DNA of 64,000 nucleotides from Bin103 sp002238925 (GCA_965208065.1 OZ242313.1:2356001-2420000), one strand, 5' to 3'. Positions 1 to 9,437 are shown, numbered from the stretch's first letter. Notes: a model not told the origin generated them from the letters alone. Numbers and translations are program-made.

Positions 1-1577
1 CCGGGGTCGACCTGCAGCATGATGTCGTGCACGAGTTGGTCGGCGATCACCGGAGCGTACTCCTGCCAGCGGCGCACCGGCGGCTCGCCGGCATCGCGCC
101 GCAGGATACGCACCCCGCCGAAGTCACGCTGCACTGAGTAGCCGGGCACCGCCAGGGCGGGGTCGGCGGCGACCAGGTGGCTGACCGAGGCGGTGACGGT
201 GGCCAGGCCGCGGTTGATGCCGCCTCCGGTAAACGCGTCGTAGAAGGGAATGGCGCGGTGCAGGTAGTAGTAGCCCGGCGTGTTGTAGTAGGGACGGTCC
301 ACCTGCCATACCGCTTCGACCCCCGGCGCGCGGGCCAGATAACGGTACGCGGCGAAGATCGGATCCTGGCGGCGCAGAAAGCCGGTAATGCCGGTCTCCT
401 GCGACCAGGCCTGGTACACGCGTCCCTGTGCCGGCAGCGCGTTCAGCACGCCGGCCAGCGATACGGCGGCAACAAGGGCCCCGGCCACCGCGGTCACCCC
501 GAGGTGTGCGCCCGGTCGCGCCGGCAGCCTTGCCGCCGCCCACGCCGCAGCGCGCGCGGTGAGGTCCGCCCCGATCAACAACCACAGGGGGATGACTGCA
601 AAGATGAAGCGGTATTCCTTGTGCGCCTGGACGGAGTGGGCCAGGAGCACGAGCACGATCAGGCCGAGAAGCAGGCCGTAGCGTGCCGGCCAGCGCACCG
701 CCGCCGCGAGACACAGCACGCTCAAACCGCCGCCGGCGATGGTCAGCCACCACAGAAACTGGTATGCGGGACTCTCGCCGGTGCGCATCTCGCCGAGGAT
801 CAGGTTGAAGCGCACGTTGGTGAGGTAGGAGTGGAACAGGCCGCCATTCCACGCCACGGCGTCGAAGACTCCCACCACGCACAGCGCCGCCGCGGCGGTG
901 AGCGCGAGCGGCAGCTTGAGCCGCGTGCGCAGGAACAGAACGGCGAGCAGCACCACGGCCACGGGGGCGTACTGCAGCCGGATCGCCGCGATCAGCACGG
1001 CCAGCACGGCCGCCGGCCCCACCACGCGCGGGCGGTCGGGCGCGCGGCTCGCGCACAGAGCGAGCAGTGCCAGCAGCGGCGCGGTCGCCACGAATTCGGT
1101 TAGGGGCTTGTGCGCGAAGCCGGCCAGTTCATACCAGAACACGCCGGCGAGCAGCGCCAGCCGCGCAGCGGTCTCGCCGAAGTGGCGGCGGGCGAAGCTG
1201 TACATGCCGGCCGGAATCGACACCGAGATGGCGCAGAACAGCAGCTTGATCCCGGCGACGTACCACACCGGCTCGCCAAGCCCCGCCGCGTCGAACAGCT
1301 TGAGCACGCCGGCCACGGCGCCCGGCACCAGCCAGGAGCGGGCGCCGTAGAAGTATTCCCAGTATACCACGCCGGTGCCGAAGGCCAGCCGGTGGGCAGG
1401 CTCCAGGTACTGCATGATCTCGTCCGGGTGCAGCACGAAGTCACCGGCCAGCGCCACGGCGGCGCGCGTGACGAACGCCAGCGCCAGCACCAGCGGTACG
1501 AGCTTCCAGCGCGGTTGGTCCGGTTCCGCCGAGTGAAGCAGGGCGTCAAGCAGGGTGCCCGATTGGCGCTTCGCCAT
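1..1577 (-). CDS. GT22-family (Alg9/PIG-B-like) mannosyltransferase, C-terminus cut off by window edge
   Basis: Integral membrane glycosyltransferase that would transfer a hexose, probably mannose, from a polyprenyl-phosphate sugar. The frame is open from an ATG at 1577 to the window edge (at least 525 residues). After a short cytoplasmic N-terminus and a first membrane segment comes FVLHPDEIMQYLEPAHRLAFG and then a WEY motif; HPDE...LE.AH..FG.G..WE is the first-loop signature of the GT22 family, containing the catalytic acidic pair. Many hydrophobic helices follow, including one with HKEYRF near residue 300, the second conserved GT22 motif. It begins 13 bases after the stop of the TMTC-like gene and is the third gene of the same operon, which includes a Dpm1-like enzyme able to make its lipid-linked donor. 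Family assignment is from motifs; the acceptor is unknown. Confidence 0.82.
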   Translation of the reverse strand, partial: MAKRQSGTLLDALLHSAEPDQPRWKLVPLVLALAFVTRAAVALAGDFVLHPDEIMQYLEPAHRLAFGTGVVYWEYFYGARSWLVPGAVAGVLKLFDAAGLGEPVWYVAGIKLLFCAISVSIPAGMYSFARRHFGETAARLALLAGVFWYELAGFAHKPLTEFVATAPLLALLALCASRAPDRPRVVGPAAVLAVLIAAIRLQYAPVAVVLLAVLFLRTRLKLPLALTAAAALCVVGVFDAVAWNGGLFHSYLTNVRFNLILGEMRTGESPAYQFLWWLTIAGGGLSVLCLAAAVRWPARYGLLLGLIVLVLLAHSVQAHKEYRFIFAVIPLWLLIGADLTARAAAWAAARLPARPGAHLGVTAVAGALVAAVSLAGVLNALPAQGRVYQAWSQETGITGFLRRQDPIFAAYRYLARAPGVEAVWQVDRPYYNTPGYYYLHRAIPFYDAFTGGGINRGLATVTASVSHLVAADPALAVPGYSVQRDFGGVRILRRDAGEPPVRRWQEYAPVIADQLVHDIMLQVDP

Positions 1578-1590
1578 GGTCGTGGGAGGA

Positions 1591-4131
1591 CTACCGCTGC
1601 TCCCGTTGCGCCAGTTCCCTGGCCACCAGTTGCCGTCCGACCCGTGCGATCTCCAGGTCGGGGTCGAGGGACAGTGCCCGGTCGATGCTCTCCAGAGCCT
1701 GCTCGAATCGGCCCAAGTAGTACAGGGTCGCGCCCAGGTTGGAGTGGGTGACGGCATTGTCCGGGGTTATGTCGACCATGGTTCGATACAGTGTGAGCGC
1801 CTCCTCGTAGCGCTGCTGGCCGAATCGCGCCATGGCAAGGTGATCGAGCGCCTCGTGATCGCGGGGGTCGACCTGTATGGCGCGCGCGAAGTACTCGTCC
1901 GCTTCCGGACGGCCAAGCTGCTGCGCCGCGCGCCCAAGGAACACGTACGGCGAGGATCCGGCTATGGGCAATGCGGGCTGCAGATCCAACGCATGCTCCA
2001 GCGCCGCGATCGCCTCCTCATAGCGCTGCCACTGAAACAGGGCAATCCCCAGTCCGGCGTGGGAGGGAGCGAACTCGGCGTCGATCTCGAGCGCCAGGCG
2101 GTAGCCCGCAACCGCTTCCTCGTAACGGCCCTGCGTCCTGAGCGTCTCGGCCAGGTTGTGCAGCGTCGCCGGGTCGTTCGGGCGCATCTCGCGGGCGCGG
2201 TCCAGGAGCTGGCGGGCGTCGGCGTCGCGGCCCTGCCGGAAGCGCAGTTTCGCCAGGTCGAACAGCGGCTCGACGCTGGCCGGTTCGATCTCGATGGCGT
2301 GCAGGAAATGGCGCGCGGCCTCGTCCAGGCGGTTCAGCTCGCTGTTGGCGCGGCCAAGGTAATTGTGCAGGCTTGCCGCCGTGGGGAGTTCCGGCTGCAG
2401 GGAGAGCGCCCGCTCCATCGCCGTAACGGCCTCCGCGTAACGCTGCGCGCCGAACAGAGCGGTGCCCATGCCCGCGTAGGCGAGCGCGAAGCTGTCGTCG
2501 ACAGCCAGCACCGCACGATACGACTCCACTGCTTCCGCGTAGCGCTCCTGCTTGCGCAGCGCTTCGGCCAGGTTCTGATGCGCTGTCGTGCTGCGCGGAT
2601 CGGCCTGCACGGCGCGGCGCAGGTGGCGCTCCGCCTCCTCGAGCTGGTCCAGTCCCACCAGCGCCCGGCCCAGGTTGGCCAGCGCACCTGCGGAATCGGG
2701 CCGCTGTTGCACCGCGATGCGGCTCGCGGCCAGTCCTTCCTCGAACCGGTCCGCCTCAAACAGTGCGCTGCCGAGGTTGAGGTGGGCATCGCGCGCCTGC
2801 GGGTTGCGGGCCACCACGTGGCTGAACAGCGCGATCTCGTCGTGGTAGATCGCGGCCTGTCGTCCAGTCAGGACCGCGAGCGTCAGAATTACCGCCACCG
2901 CGACGCCGCCCGCGGCGAGCCGCGCCGGTTCCGGCAGTCGGGCGGCGCCATGTGCCGCTGCACCGGTCACCACCGCGATCAGGCCAATTCCCGCCAGGTA
3001 CTGGAAGCGGTCGGCCACGAACGAGAACTGCATGTAGCCGAATTCGACGAACCCCAGCACCGGCGCCAGGGTTACAGCAAAGAACAGCATGCCGGCCAGC
3101 GGCCCGCGCCCGATCCGCCGCCGCCCGATCCAGAGCAGCGCCGCCAGCGCCGCCGCCCCGGCCAGGTAGGCCCAGGCCAGGAGCTCGCCGGTGTCGATCT
3201 CCCACAGCGGGTAGATCACTGCCAGGTCGAGCGGCCAGATCAGCTTGCCGGCGTAGAACCACAGCGCGCGTGCCGCAATCAGCGCGCGCTCGGCCAGCGT
3301 ATAGCCCAGCTCCAGCGGTTCCCGCGACGTGTAGAACGCCAGATCGGCGAGCGTGATCGCCACACCGACCGCAACGAACGGCGCCAGGCGCAGCAGGTCG
3401 ACCGGCGTCACCCGACCGCGCTGCCACCAGTGCCAGATCAGCAGTGCCGCCGGCAGCGTTACTACCACCGACTTGGACAGCAGGCCGGCGGTGAACAGCA
3501 CCAGGGCAAGCGCGTAGCGGCCGGGACCGGGCGACTCGTCGAAGCGCACCCAGGTGAGCACGGCCGTGAGGTAAAACAGGCCGGACAGCACGTCCTTGCG
3601 CTCGATGATCCACGCCACCGACTCGACGTGCAGCGGGTGCACAGCAAACAGCGCGGCGATCAGCACGGCGCCGGGCACGGAGAGACGGTCGAGCAGGCGC
3701 CACAGCAGCAGGCAGTTGACCAGGTGCAGGAGGATGTTGACGGCGTGGTAGCCGAGCGGGTTGAGGCCCCAGATCTTGTGCTCCAGCCAGAACGAGGTGT
3801 AGACCAGCGGCCAGTAGTGGCCTTCGTTCTTGATGTCGGCGGGCGACAGCCAGATGCTGCGCAGGCCGTCCGGCGAGTGGATGACCGGTTCCTCGGAGAA
3901 GATCACGTCGTCCCAGACGAAGCCGCCCTGCAGCGCCGGGAAGTAGCTCACCACCACCACGATGGCAATCGCGCCGAGCCACTGCGCGTCCCGTGAGGAA
4001 ACGCCGAAGCGGGCGCCCGCCCACTCGCCCGTCGGGTGTGATGATGCCGGTGCATCACGCGCCGACGCTCCGCCGCCACCCATGGGCTCGGGTGCAGCGG
4101 GCTGCGCGTCGCTGGTACTCCCTGTCGCCAT
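1591..4131 (-). CDS. TMTC-like polytopic membrane protein with C-terminal TPR array (putative protein O-glycosyltransferase)
   Basis: About 846 residues. The N-terminal half (roughly residues 45-430) holds about ten membrane helices; the first loop has FVWDDVIFSEE, and HPLHVESVAWI followed by ERKDVL near residues 170-190. These are the hallmarks of TMTC-type GT-C O-mannosyltransferases. From about residue 445 to the end there are around ten tetratricopeptide repeats (A.NLG.AL...RFEEA pattern), probably exported. Known TMTC proteins mannosylate cadherins from a lipid-phosphate mannose donor, and bacterial homologues are largely uncharacterised. I chose ATG 4131 because AAAGGTGA lies ten bases ahead of it; a GTG at 4146 is the alternative. 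It is flanked by 29 and 13 bases from the GT2 and GT22 genes, so it is the middle gene of a glycosylation operon. The acceptor is unknown; the TPR half may present it. Confidence 0.8.
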   Translation of the reverse strand: MATGSTSDAQPAAPEPMGGGGASARDAPASSHPTGEWAGARFGVSSRDAQWLGAIAIVVVVSYFPALQGGFVWDDVIFSEEPVIHSPDGLRSIWLSPADIKNEGHYWPLVYTSFWLEHKIWGLNPLGYHAVNILLHLVNCLLLWRLLDRLSVPGAVLIAALFAVHPLHVESVAWIIERKDVLSGLFYLTAVLTWVRFDESPGPGRYALALVLFTAGLLSKSVVVTLPAALLIWHWWQRGRVTPVDLLRLAPFVAVGVAITLADLAFYTSREPLELGYTLAERALIAARALWFYAGKLIWPLDLAVIYPLWEIDTGELLAWAYLAGAAALAALLWIGRRRIGRGPLAGMLFFAVTLAPVLGFVEFGYMQFSFVADRFQYLAGIGLIAVVTGAAAHGAARLPEPARLAAGGVAVAVILTLAVLTGRQAAIYHDEIALFSHVVARNPQARDAHLNLGSALFEADRFEEGLAASRIAVQQRPDSAGALANLGRALVGLDQLEEAERHLRRAVQADPRSTTAHQNLAEALRKQERYAEAVESYRAVLAVDDSFALAYAGMGTALFGAQRYAEAVTAMERALSLQPELPTAASLHNYLGRANSELNRLDEAARHFLHAIEIEPASVEPLFDLAKLRFRQGRDADARQLLDRAREMRPNDPATLHNLAETLRTQGRYEEAVAGYRLALEIDAEFAPSHAGLGIALFQWQRYEEAIAALEHALDLQPALPIAGSSPYVFLGRAAQQLGRPEADEYFARAIQVDPRDHEALDHLAMARFGQQRYEEALTLYRTMVDITPDNAVTHSNLGATLYYLGRFEQALESIDRALSLDPDLEIARVGRQLVARELAQREQR

Positions 4132-4159
4132 ACCTGGCGGCTTCACCTTTGCGGCATGG

Positions 4160-5284
4160 TCAACCGCGACGGTCGTTCGCGCCGCGGCGGTACACGAAAC
4201 GGTTCGCGATCAGGAAGTTGACCGCGCCGCCGAGGCAGACCCCGATCACGAGCGCCAGCAGGCGGTAGCGCGCGAACAGATCGACGAAGCTGGTCAGCAG
4301 CGTATAGCTGCCCACGTTGACGGCCAGCCCGAGCACGCTGCTGGCCACGAACTTCGTCCACTGACGGGCGTGCGGCTGCCGGGGCCGCTCGTCGAAGGTC
4401 AGGGCGCGGTTGACCAGCCAGTTCCAGCTCACCGCCGGCCAGAACGACACGAAGCGGGCCAGGCGGTGTTCGAGGCCCACACCCTGCAGCGACAGGTAGA
4501 ACAGCACGTCGATCATGAAACCGCTCGCTCCCACGAGTGCGAAGCTGATCAGCCGCGCCGCGTTCCCGTAGCGATGCCGGTACAGTCGGTGCAGGTGGTG
4601 CAGGTAGTTGAGCTGCTGCCGCAGGTTCATCTTGCTCTCGCCGCGGTCGCGGTCGCTGAATCCGATCGGCACCTCCCGGACGCGCAGCCGCCCGCGCACC
4701 ATCAACTCCAGGCCGATCTTGTAGCCGATGGGGCGCAACTGCTCCAGGTCGGGCAGCCAGCGGCGGTCGGTGGCGAAAAAGCCGGACATCGGATCGGAGC
4801 AGCGCACCAGCGGCAGCGCAAGCAAGGTGGCGACGCGGGAGTTGAGCCTACGCAACGCTCCCCAGTCGGCGTCGATAGCGCCGCCGGGCACATACCTGCT
4901 GCCGACCGCAAAGGTGGCGTCGCCGTCCAAGGCTGCGAGCAGGGCTCCGATCCGTTCCGGCGGGTGCGACAGGTCCGCATCCATGACCACGAGCCGGTCG
5001 TAGCGAGCCATGCGCATGCCGTGGATAACCGACAGCGACAGGTCGCGCGGCGGGTCGCGCCGTACCTCCATGCGTACCGGCGCGTGCCGCGTCAATTCGC
5101 CGACGATCGTCTCGCTGCCATCCTGCGAGTCGTCGTCGACAAAGAGCAGTTCCCAATCGATTCCCTCGCTCGCCAGAGCGGCCCGCACGCGTTCCACGAG
5201 TGGCGCGATGTTGGCGGCTTCCTTGAACGTCGGCACCACGATCGACACCCCACCTACGGTACCGACTGCTTGTTCCTCTCCCAT
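4160..5284 (-). CDS. Polyprenyl-phosphate hexosyltransferase (Dpm1-like GT2) fused to GtrA membrane domain
   Basis: 374 residues. Residues 13-235 are a GT2 catalytic domain: SIVVPTFKEAANI at the start, FVDDDSQDGS, and MDADLSHPPE carrying the metal-binding D-x-D (residues 102-104). Residues about 245-370 form a GtrA domain with four membrane segments. The expected reaction is transfer of mannose or another hexose from a nucleotide sugar to undecaprenyl/dolichyl phosphate, giving the lipid-linked donor used by the two GT-C enzymes encoded directly downstream. It is the first gene of the operon; no Shine-Dalgarno sequence precedes the ATG, and a TATAGT hexamer lies so close that the message may have almost no leader. 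Which sugar is used cannot be read from sequence. Confidence 0.88.
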   Translation of the reverse strand: MGEEQAVGTVGGVSIVVPTFKEAANIAPLVERVRAALASEGIDWELLFVDDDSQDGSETIVGELTRHAPVRMEVRRDPPRDLSLSVIHGMRMARYDRLVVMDADLSHPPERIGALLAALDGDATFAVGSRYVPGGAIDADWGALRRLNSRVATLLALPLVRCSDPMSGFFATDRRWLPDLEQLRPIGYKIGLELMVRGRLRVREVPIGFSDRDRGESKMNLRQQLNYLHHLHRLYRHRYGNAARLISFALVGASGFMIDVLFYLSLQGVGLEHRLARFVSFWPAVSWNWLVNRALTFDERPRQPHARQWTKFVASSVLGLAVNVGSYTLLTSFVDLFARYRLLALVIGVCLGGAVNFLIANRFVYRRGANDRRG

Positions 5285-5299
5285 TTACTACGCCATGCA

Positions 5300-5305
5300 A
5301 CTATA
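5300..5305 (-). promoter_or_regulatory. Candidate -10 box (TATAGT) of the glycosylation operon
   Basis: On the minus strand TATAGT lies 15 bases ahead of the ATG of the GT2-GtrA gene. The surrounding 105-base gap (5285-5389) is more A/T-rich than its neighbours. No clear -35 hexamer is visible at 16-18 bases. If used, transcription would start within about ten bases of the start codon, consistent with the absence of a Shine-Dalgarno sequence. Confidence 0.35.
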
Positions 5306-5389
5306 ACACGCACCGAAGCGGCAAAGACAGGTTGTTCGTGTGCCGCGAAATCAGCCGGGCCGGCGCGGATTACGAGGAATGTTCCCCGG

Positions 5390-6136
5390 CTACCAGCGCG
5401 GCACGGCTCCGAGCAGGAGTTTCTGCTGCGGGGTGCCTTGCTCGCGGAGCCTGGTTACGCGCGGCCCGTCGAATGGCTCGCGCGATTTCATCCAGGCGTT
5501 CTGGTAGCACATCAGGCACACCCGACGCGCCCGGTCGGAGCGGTTGGCCACGCCGCGGTGGTACAGCCAGCCGTTGAACAGCACCGCCTGGCCGGGTTTC
5601 GCCAGCACCAGCACCTGGTCGGGAAACTCCGGGTGCCCCTTGGGCGGCCGGAACGGGGCGCGCTGGCTGCCGGGTACGATGGCGATCGGGCCGTTCTCCG
5701 CGGTCAGCTCGTCCAGGTAGTAGCCGCAGTTGATCTGCCCCGGCGTGCTGCCGATCGGGGTGCCGTCCGGGTCGACCGGCCACGGGCCGTCGCGGTGCCA
5801 GTCCTGGTCCGGCTCGCCGGGCCGGGTGACACGGGCGGTGGCGCTGTGCAGTTGCACGCAGGTGCCGAGCAGGGCGGTAATGCGGCGCAGCACCGGCGGG
5901 TTGTCGAGCAGGAACGCGAAGCGGTCGTCCTCCTCCAGCAACTGGTGGGTGAACAGCTCGTCGCGGTCCCTGACGGTGTCGTCCACGGCGCCGCGCAGCG
6001 ACGCCACTTGCTGTTCGGTCACGGCATCTTCCACCACCAGGTAGCCCCACTTGAGAAAGAAGCCCACCTCCTGTTGCAACTCCGGGGTAAGCGCCGGGTT
6101 GAGCGCCGTGGGGACGACTGACCGATCGTAGCTCAT
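5390..6136 (-). CDS. Phytanoyl-CoA dioxygenase (PhyH) family protein
   Basis: 248 residues, typical for this Fe(II)/2-oxoglutarate-dependent oxygenase family. The iron-binding facial triad is visible: H114-x-D116 in DWHRDGP and the distal H193 in LYHRGV; a downstream Arg (R199 or R203) could bind 2-oxoglutarate. It would hydroxylate a small molecule in the cytoplasm; the substrate cannot be predicted because the family is functionally diverse. It starts 21 bases after the stop of the MDR dehydrogenase gene and is read in the same direction, so the two probably act on the same compound. There is no signal peptide. A second, longer PhyH (38417-39448) and a PhyH fragment (11649-11798) occur elsewhere in the window. 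Confidence 0.87.
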   Translation of the reverse strand: MSYDRSVVPTALNPALTPELQQEVGFFLKWGYLVVEDAVTEQQVASLRGAVDDTVRDRDELFTHQLLEEDDRFAFLLDNPPVLRRITALLGTCVQLHSATARVTRPGEPDQDWHRDGPWPVDPDGTPIGSTPGQINCGYYLDELTAENGPIAIVPGSQRAPFRPPKGHPEFPDQVLVLAKPGQAVLFNGWLYHRGVANRSDRARRVCLMCYQNAWMKSREPFDGPRVTRLREQGTPQQKLLLGAVPRW

Positions 6137-6157
6137 GGCAGGCTCCGCCGCACCGGG

Positions 6158-7183
6158 TCAGAACCGCACGCCGAGCTTTACGTTGTGCTCGGGCGCGGTG
6201 GCGATCTTCGGGTATTCGGTGCGCAGTTCGTCGAACGCCACCACCGGCTGCACCACCGGCTCGCAGCACAGGCTGCCGCCGGTGAGCAGCCGCCAGCTCA
6301 CCTCGAACAGGCGCTCCTCGTCCCAGCCGTACTCCGGGTTGGGTTCGGAGCAGGCGCGCGAGAACACCAGGGTGGGGCGGTTGAAGTGCGCCTCGGCGCC
6401 CAGGTCGAGGCCCGCCGGGTAGGCGCCGGGGAAGGCGCCGGCCACCACCGTACCCAGGTAGCGGACGCCGCGCAGCGCCGCCTGGAGGCCGGAGTGGTGG
6501 CCGCTGTACTCGATGCACACGTCGGCGCCGCGGCGCGCGGTGGCCAGGCGGACCTCCTTGCCGGCGTCGCACGCGGTCGGGTCGAGGGTGAGGTCGGCGC
6601 CGACCGTGCGCGCCACCTCGCGGCGCAACGGGATCGGGTCCACGGCGATCACCGGGTGCGCCCCTGCCAGCCGGGCGAGTTGCATGGCCATCAGGCCGAT
6701 CGCCCCCATGCCGAACACCGCCACCGCGTCGCCGATGCGCACGTGGCCATCGCGCACCGCGCCGAGCGCGAAGTCGGTCGGATCGAGGCACGCCGCCGCT
6801 TGCCACGGTACGCCGTCGGGCAGCACGCGCACCCGGTCGGCCGGCCACACGTGCTCCTCGCGGAACCCGCTGTGCGCGAACACCCGGTCGCCCGGCTGCA
6901 CCGAGGTGACCGCGGACCCGGCCTCGACCACCACGCCGGTGCACATGTTCCCCAGCCGGGTGGGGTAGGGCGCCCGGCCGCCGTCCTCGCCGGTGAAAAT
7001 GCGCAGGTCATCGTCGTAACCGCCGCGCGGCAGGCCGTAGCCCTTGAAGAGAGACATCTCGGTGCCGTGCTTGGCGGATCCGAATTCGCTGCGTACCCGG
7101 ACCTGGTCCGGCGCCAGCGGCTCGCGCTCGTAGTCGCGAAACGCGACCTGCTCGCGGGCGGGAGCGATCAGTTCTCGTGGCAT
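6158..7183 (-). CDS. MDR-superfamily (zinc-type alcohol dehydrogenase-like) oxidoreductase
   Basis: 341 residues. The N-terminal GroES-like part has SAKHGTEMSLF where classical enzymes carry the first zinc-binding Cys, then GNMCTGVVVEAG and PGDRVFAH; the Rossmann part has VFGMGAIGLMAMQLAR (GxGxxG) around residue 160 followed by VIAVDP. The four-Cys structural zinc loop of classical alcohol dehydrogenases is absent. It probably performs NAD(P)-linked oxidation or reduction of a sugar or polyol, which is an inference. It is upstream of and likely cotranscribed with the PhyH gene. It shares its general layout with the dehydrogenase at 30160-31158 (SSGTET versus SAKHGTE), so the two are probably distant paralogues. 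Confidence 0.8.
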   Translation of the reverse strand: MPRELIAPAREQVAFRDYEREPLAPDQVRVRSEFGSAKHGTEMSLFKGYGLPRGGYDDDLRIFTGEDGGRAPYPTRLGNMCTGVVVEAGSAVTSVQPGDRVFAHSGFREEHVWPADRVRVLPDGVPWQAAACLDPTDFALGAVRDGHVRIGDAVAVFGMGAIGLMAMQLARLAGAHPVIAVDPIPLRREVARTVGADLTLDPTACDAGKEVRLATARRGADVCIEYSGHHSGLQAALRGVRYLGTVVAGAFPGAYPAGLDLGAEAHFNRPTLVFSRACSEPNPEYGWDEERLFEVSWRLLTGGSLCCEPVVQPVVAFDELRTEYPKIATAPEHNVKLGVRF

Positions 7184-7227
7184 GGCGCCGATTCTATCGC
7201 CGCCGGGACCGGATGGTCACGGCACTC

Positions 7228-7256
7228 ACCGGAGGGCACAGTCCGCGCCCCCCGGT
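7228..7256 (-). terminator. Hairpin after the first peptide-type binding protein gene
   Basis: In the 82-base gap after the binding-protein stop, a nine-base inverted repeat (ACCGGGGGG/CCCTCCGGT on the minus strand, one mismatch) encloses an 11-base loop. It has no clear T-run. It may end the message or stabilise the 3' end. Confidence 0.4.
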
Positions 7257-7265
7257 CTCGACCAT

Positions 7266-9257
7266 CTACTCCTTGTAGAACAACTGCTGCGAGTCGTAGA
7301 ACAGGCACGCCTGCCACTCCGCCGACCCATTGTACACTGGCGGGATGTTGCCGAGTTTCGAATTGGCGACGTACAGCGTCGGCGCCAGTCCGACCGTGCC
7401 GATCACGACGACGTTCTCGGCATGCCAGTCCAGCACCCTCTCCGACAGTTCCATGTACTCGGGCGATCCCATGACGGTCTGCAGCCGCCGCTCCAGCCAG
7501 TTGAACAGATTCTTGTAATCCTCCGGCGGTTCCTCGCCGGGCAGGACGCCATCGGTGAAGTCGGCCAGGGTCGCCTGGCCGTTGCGCACCCGCTGGTCGG
7601 CACTGAGCCACGCGCCCCACGTCGGCCACGAGCCGAAATCTCCCGACGGTGGCGCCCAGTGATTGGGAGTCAGGTAGTGCACGACTTCGAGAGTGTTGCC
7701 ATAGATCATGCCCCCCACCATGCGGTCGGTCATGTCCGATCGTTCGAAGTACAGCTCCCGCTGCATCTCGTTGAGTTGCACGCGTATGCCCACGTTCTCC
7801 CAGTATTCCTTGACCAGGTCGTACATCTCCTGCGGTATGTCGGCCTGGAAGAAGTACTCCAGAATCAACTCGAACCGTTCGCCGTCGGGACGCAGACGGA
7901 AGCCGTCGCCGTCACGTTCGCTCAAGCCGGCTTCATCGAGCAGCCGATTGGCCTCGGCCGGGTCGAACTGGGCGTACGCCTCGCCCCACTCCTTCTTGTA
8001 GAAACTGGCGGAGGGATCGACCGTGGCCTGCCGCGGCGTGGCCAATCCGAAGAAGATGGCATCGTTCATCTCGTCGCGGTCGATCGCCAGCGACATCCCG
8101 CGGCGGAACCGGACATCCTGGAACAGATCGCGCAGCACCGGATCCTCGTGGTTCAGGTTGAAGCCGAACGCAAGCTGGCTGCCAAGGATCCCGGGGATGG
8201 GATAGACCGTGTAACCGGCTGCGGCTTCGCTCTCCTTGTACAGCGTGTAGTTGGCGAACGAGGTGTTGTACGCCTGCACGTCCGCCTCCCCGGACACGAT
8301 CTTGAGATCGATCGTCTCCTTGCCGGCGAGGTTGTTGACGATGGTGTCTATGTAGGGAAGCTGGTTGCCTGCCGTGTCGACCTCGTAGAAATAGGGATTC
8401 CTTTCGAACACCCGGTGGGTGGTGGTGAACTCCTTCATGAACCACGGCAGTACCACCGGCTTTTCGAGGTCGCCGAGCGGGTTTACCTGGACGTGAGCGT
8501 TGAATGCGTCCACCCAGTTTTCGTGACCCTCCTCCTTGGCCACCGCGTTGGCGTCCTCGTTGTAGCTGATGTGGTACTTCGACAGGTACCGGCTCGGGGA
8601 AAACGAAATCCAGTGACTTCCCGGCCAGTGGGTAAAGAACACCGGCAGCGCCGCCAGCGACCCGTCGCTCTCGTAGCGCACCGTGCGGTCGTCGATCTTG
8701 ACGACACGGTCCACGATGGTGGCCGGCGCTCCACCGCCCCAGAAGTCGATCTCCTCGTGCCAGTTGATCGCCTCCCACCGGAACAGGATGTCATCCGCGG
8801 TGAACGGGTCGCCGTTGGACCACTTGAGCCCTTCCCGGAGGGTGAGCAGCATGCTGCTGTTGTCCTCGGACATCTCGTATGCCGTGGCGATGTCGGCCAC
8901 GATGTCGCCCTCGTAGGACAGCTCCAGGAGGAACGAAGAACCGTTTTCCGGTCCATCGCTCAGGTCTCCCCATGGACTACTGTCGGGGTTGAACGTGGTG
9001 ATCGAGCCGCCGTAGCGGCCCACCATCTCGAACGGGACGATCACCTTCGGCTCGACCGGCAGCCGCTCGTCGACCGGCGGCAGCTCGCCGGCGGCGACCA
9101 GGGCCGCCAGCATCGGCGCCTCGTTGTACTTGCCGCCGCTGGCAGCTACGACGGTATCCGTTCCTTCGTCCGCGTCCTCCGTGCCGCCCGCCCACACGGC
9201 GGTGCCGAGCGTGAAAGTCATGACCGCTGCGGCAGCGATCGCGAATAGCCTCTTCAC
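7266..9257 (-). CDS. Peptide/nickel-type ABC transporter substrate-binding protein (SBP family 5)
   Basis: 663 residues starting at a GTG with AAGGAG seven bases ahead; the longer open frame upstream is rejected because it lacks a signal peptide. The N-terminus KRLFAIAAAAVMTFTLG then AVWAGGTED is a signal peptide without a lipobox Cys, so the protein should be secreted to the periplasm. The SBP_bac_5 fold shows in TLREGLKWSNGDPFTADDI (about residues 140-160) and in SLAIDRDEMND (about 400). Close kin of the protein at 56344-58410: both share APMLAA.V.AGELPP..ERLP after the signal peptide. It is divergently transcribed from the two permease genes at 9438. The ligand could be an oligopeptide or an oligosaccharide, since this SBP cluster binds both. 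Confidence 0.88.
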   Translation of the reverse strand: MKRLFAIAAAAVMTFTLGTAVWAGGTEDADEGTDTVVAASGGKYNEAPMLAALVAAGELPPVDERLPVEPKVIVPFEMVGRYGGSITTFNPDSSPWGDLSDGPENGSSFLLELSYEGDIVADIATAYEMSEDNSSMLLTLREGLKWSNGDPFTADDILFRWEAINWHEEIDFWGGGAPATIVDRVVKIDDRTVRYESDGSLAALPVFFTHWPGSHWISFSPSRYLSKYHISYNEDANAVAKEEGHENWVDAFNAHVQVNPLGDLEKPVVLPWFMKEFTTTHRVFERNPYFYEVDTAGNQLPYIDTIVNNLAGKETIDLKIVSGEADVQAYNTSFANYTLYKESEAAAGYTVYPIPGILGSQLAFGFNLNHEDPVLRDLFQDVRFRRGMSLAIDRDEMNDAIFFGLATPRQATVDPSASFYKKEWGEAYAQFDPAEANRLLDEAGLSERDGDGFRLRPDGERFELILEYFFQADIPQEMYDLVKEYWENVGIRVQLNEMQRELYFERSDMTDRMVGGMIYGNTLEVVHYLTPNHWAPPSGDFGSWPTWGAWLSADQRVRNGQATLADFTDGVLPGEEPPEDYKNLFNWLERRLQTVMGSPEYMELSERVLDWHAENVVVIGTVGLAPTLYVANSKLGNIPPVYNGSAEWQACLFYDSQQLFYKE

Positions 9258-9437
9258 CTGGATTCTCCTTGTCGCGAGGCTGACCGGCGCCGCGTGCACC
9301 GGCCCGCTCCGCAGGGTGTCGGGCCCACCATAGTCCAGCGCGCACGCACCGTCAAATCGAGAGGCGCCGGCCAGCGCCGGCCGAGCCGGCCGACGCTGCG
9401 CGACCGGGCATTGCCGATGTGGTATAAAGGCGTGGAC

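Noticed and set aside
1555..3996. 813-codon open frame on the plus strand
   Set aside because: Antisense shadow of the TMTC-like gene; Arg/Gln-rich translation with no domain, produced by high GC and codon bias.
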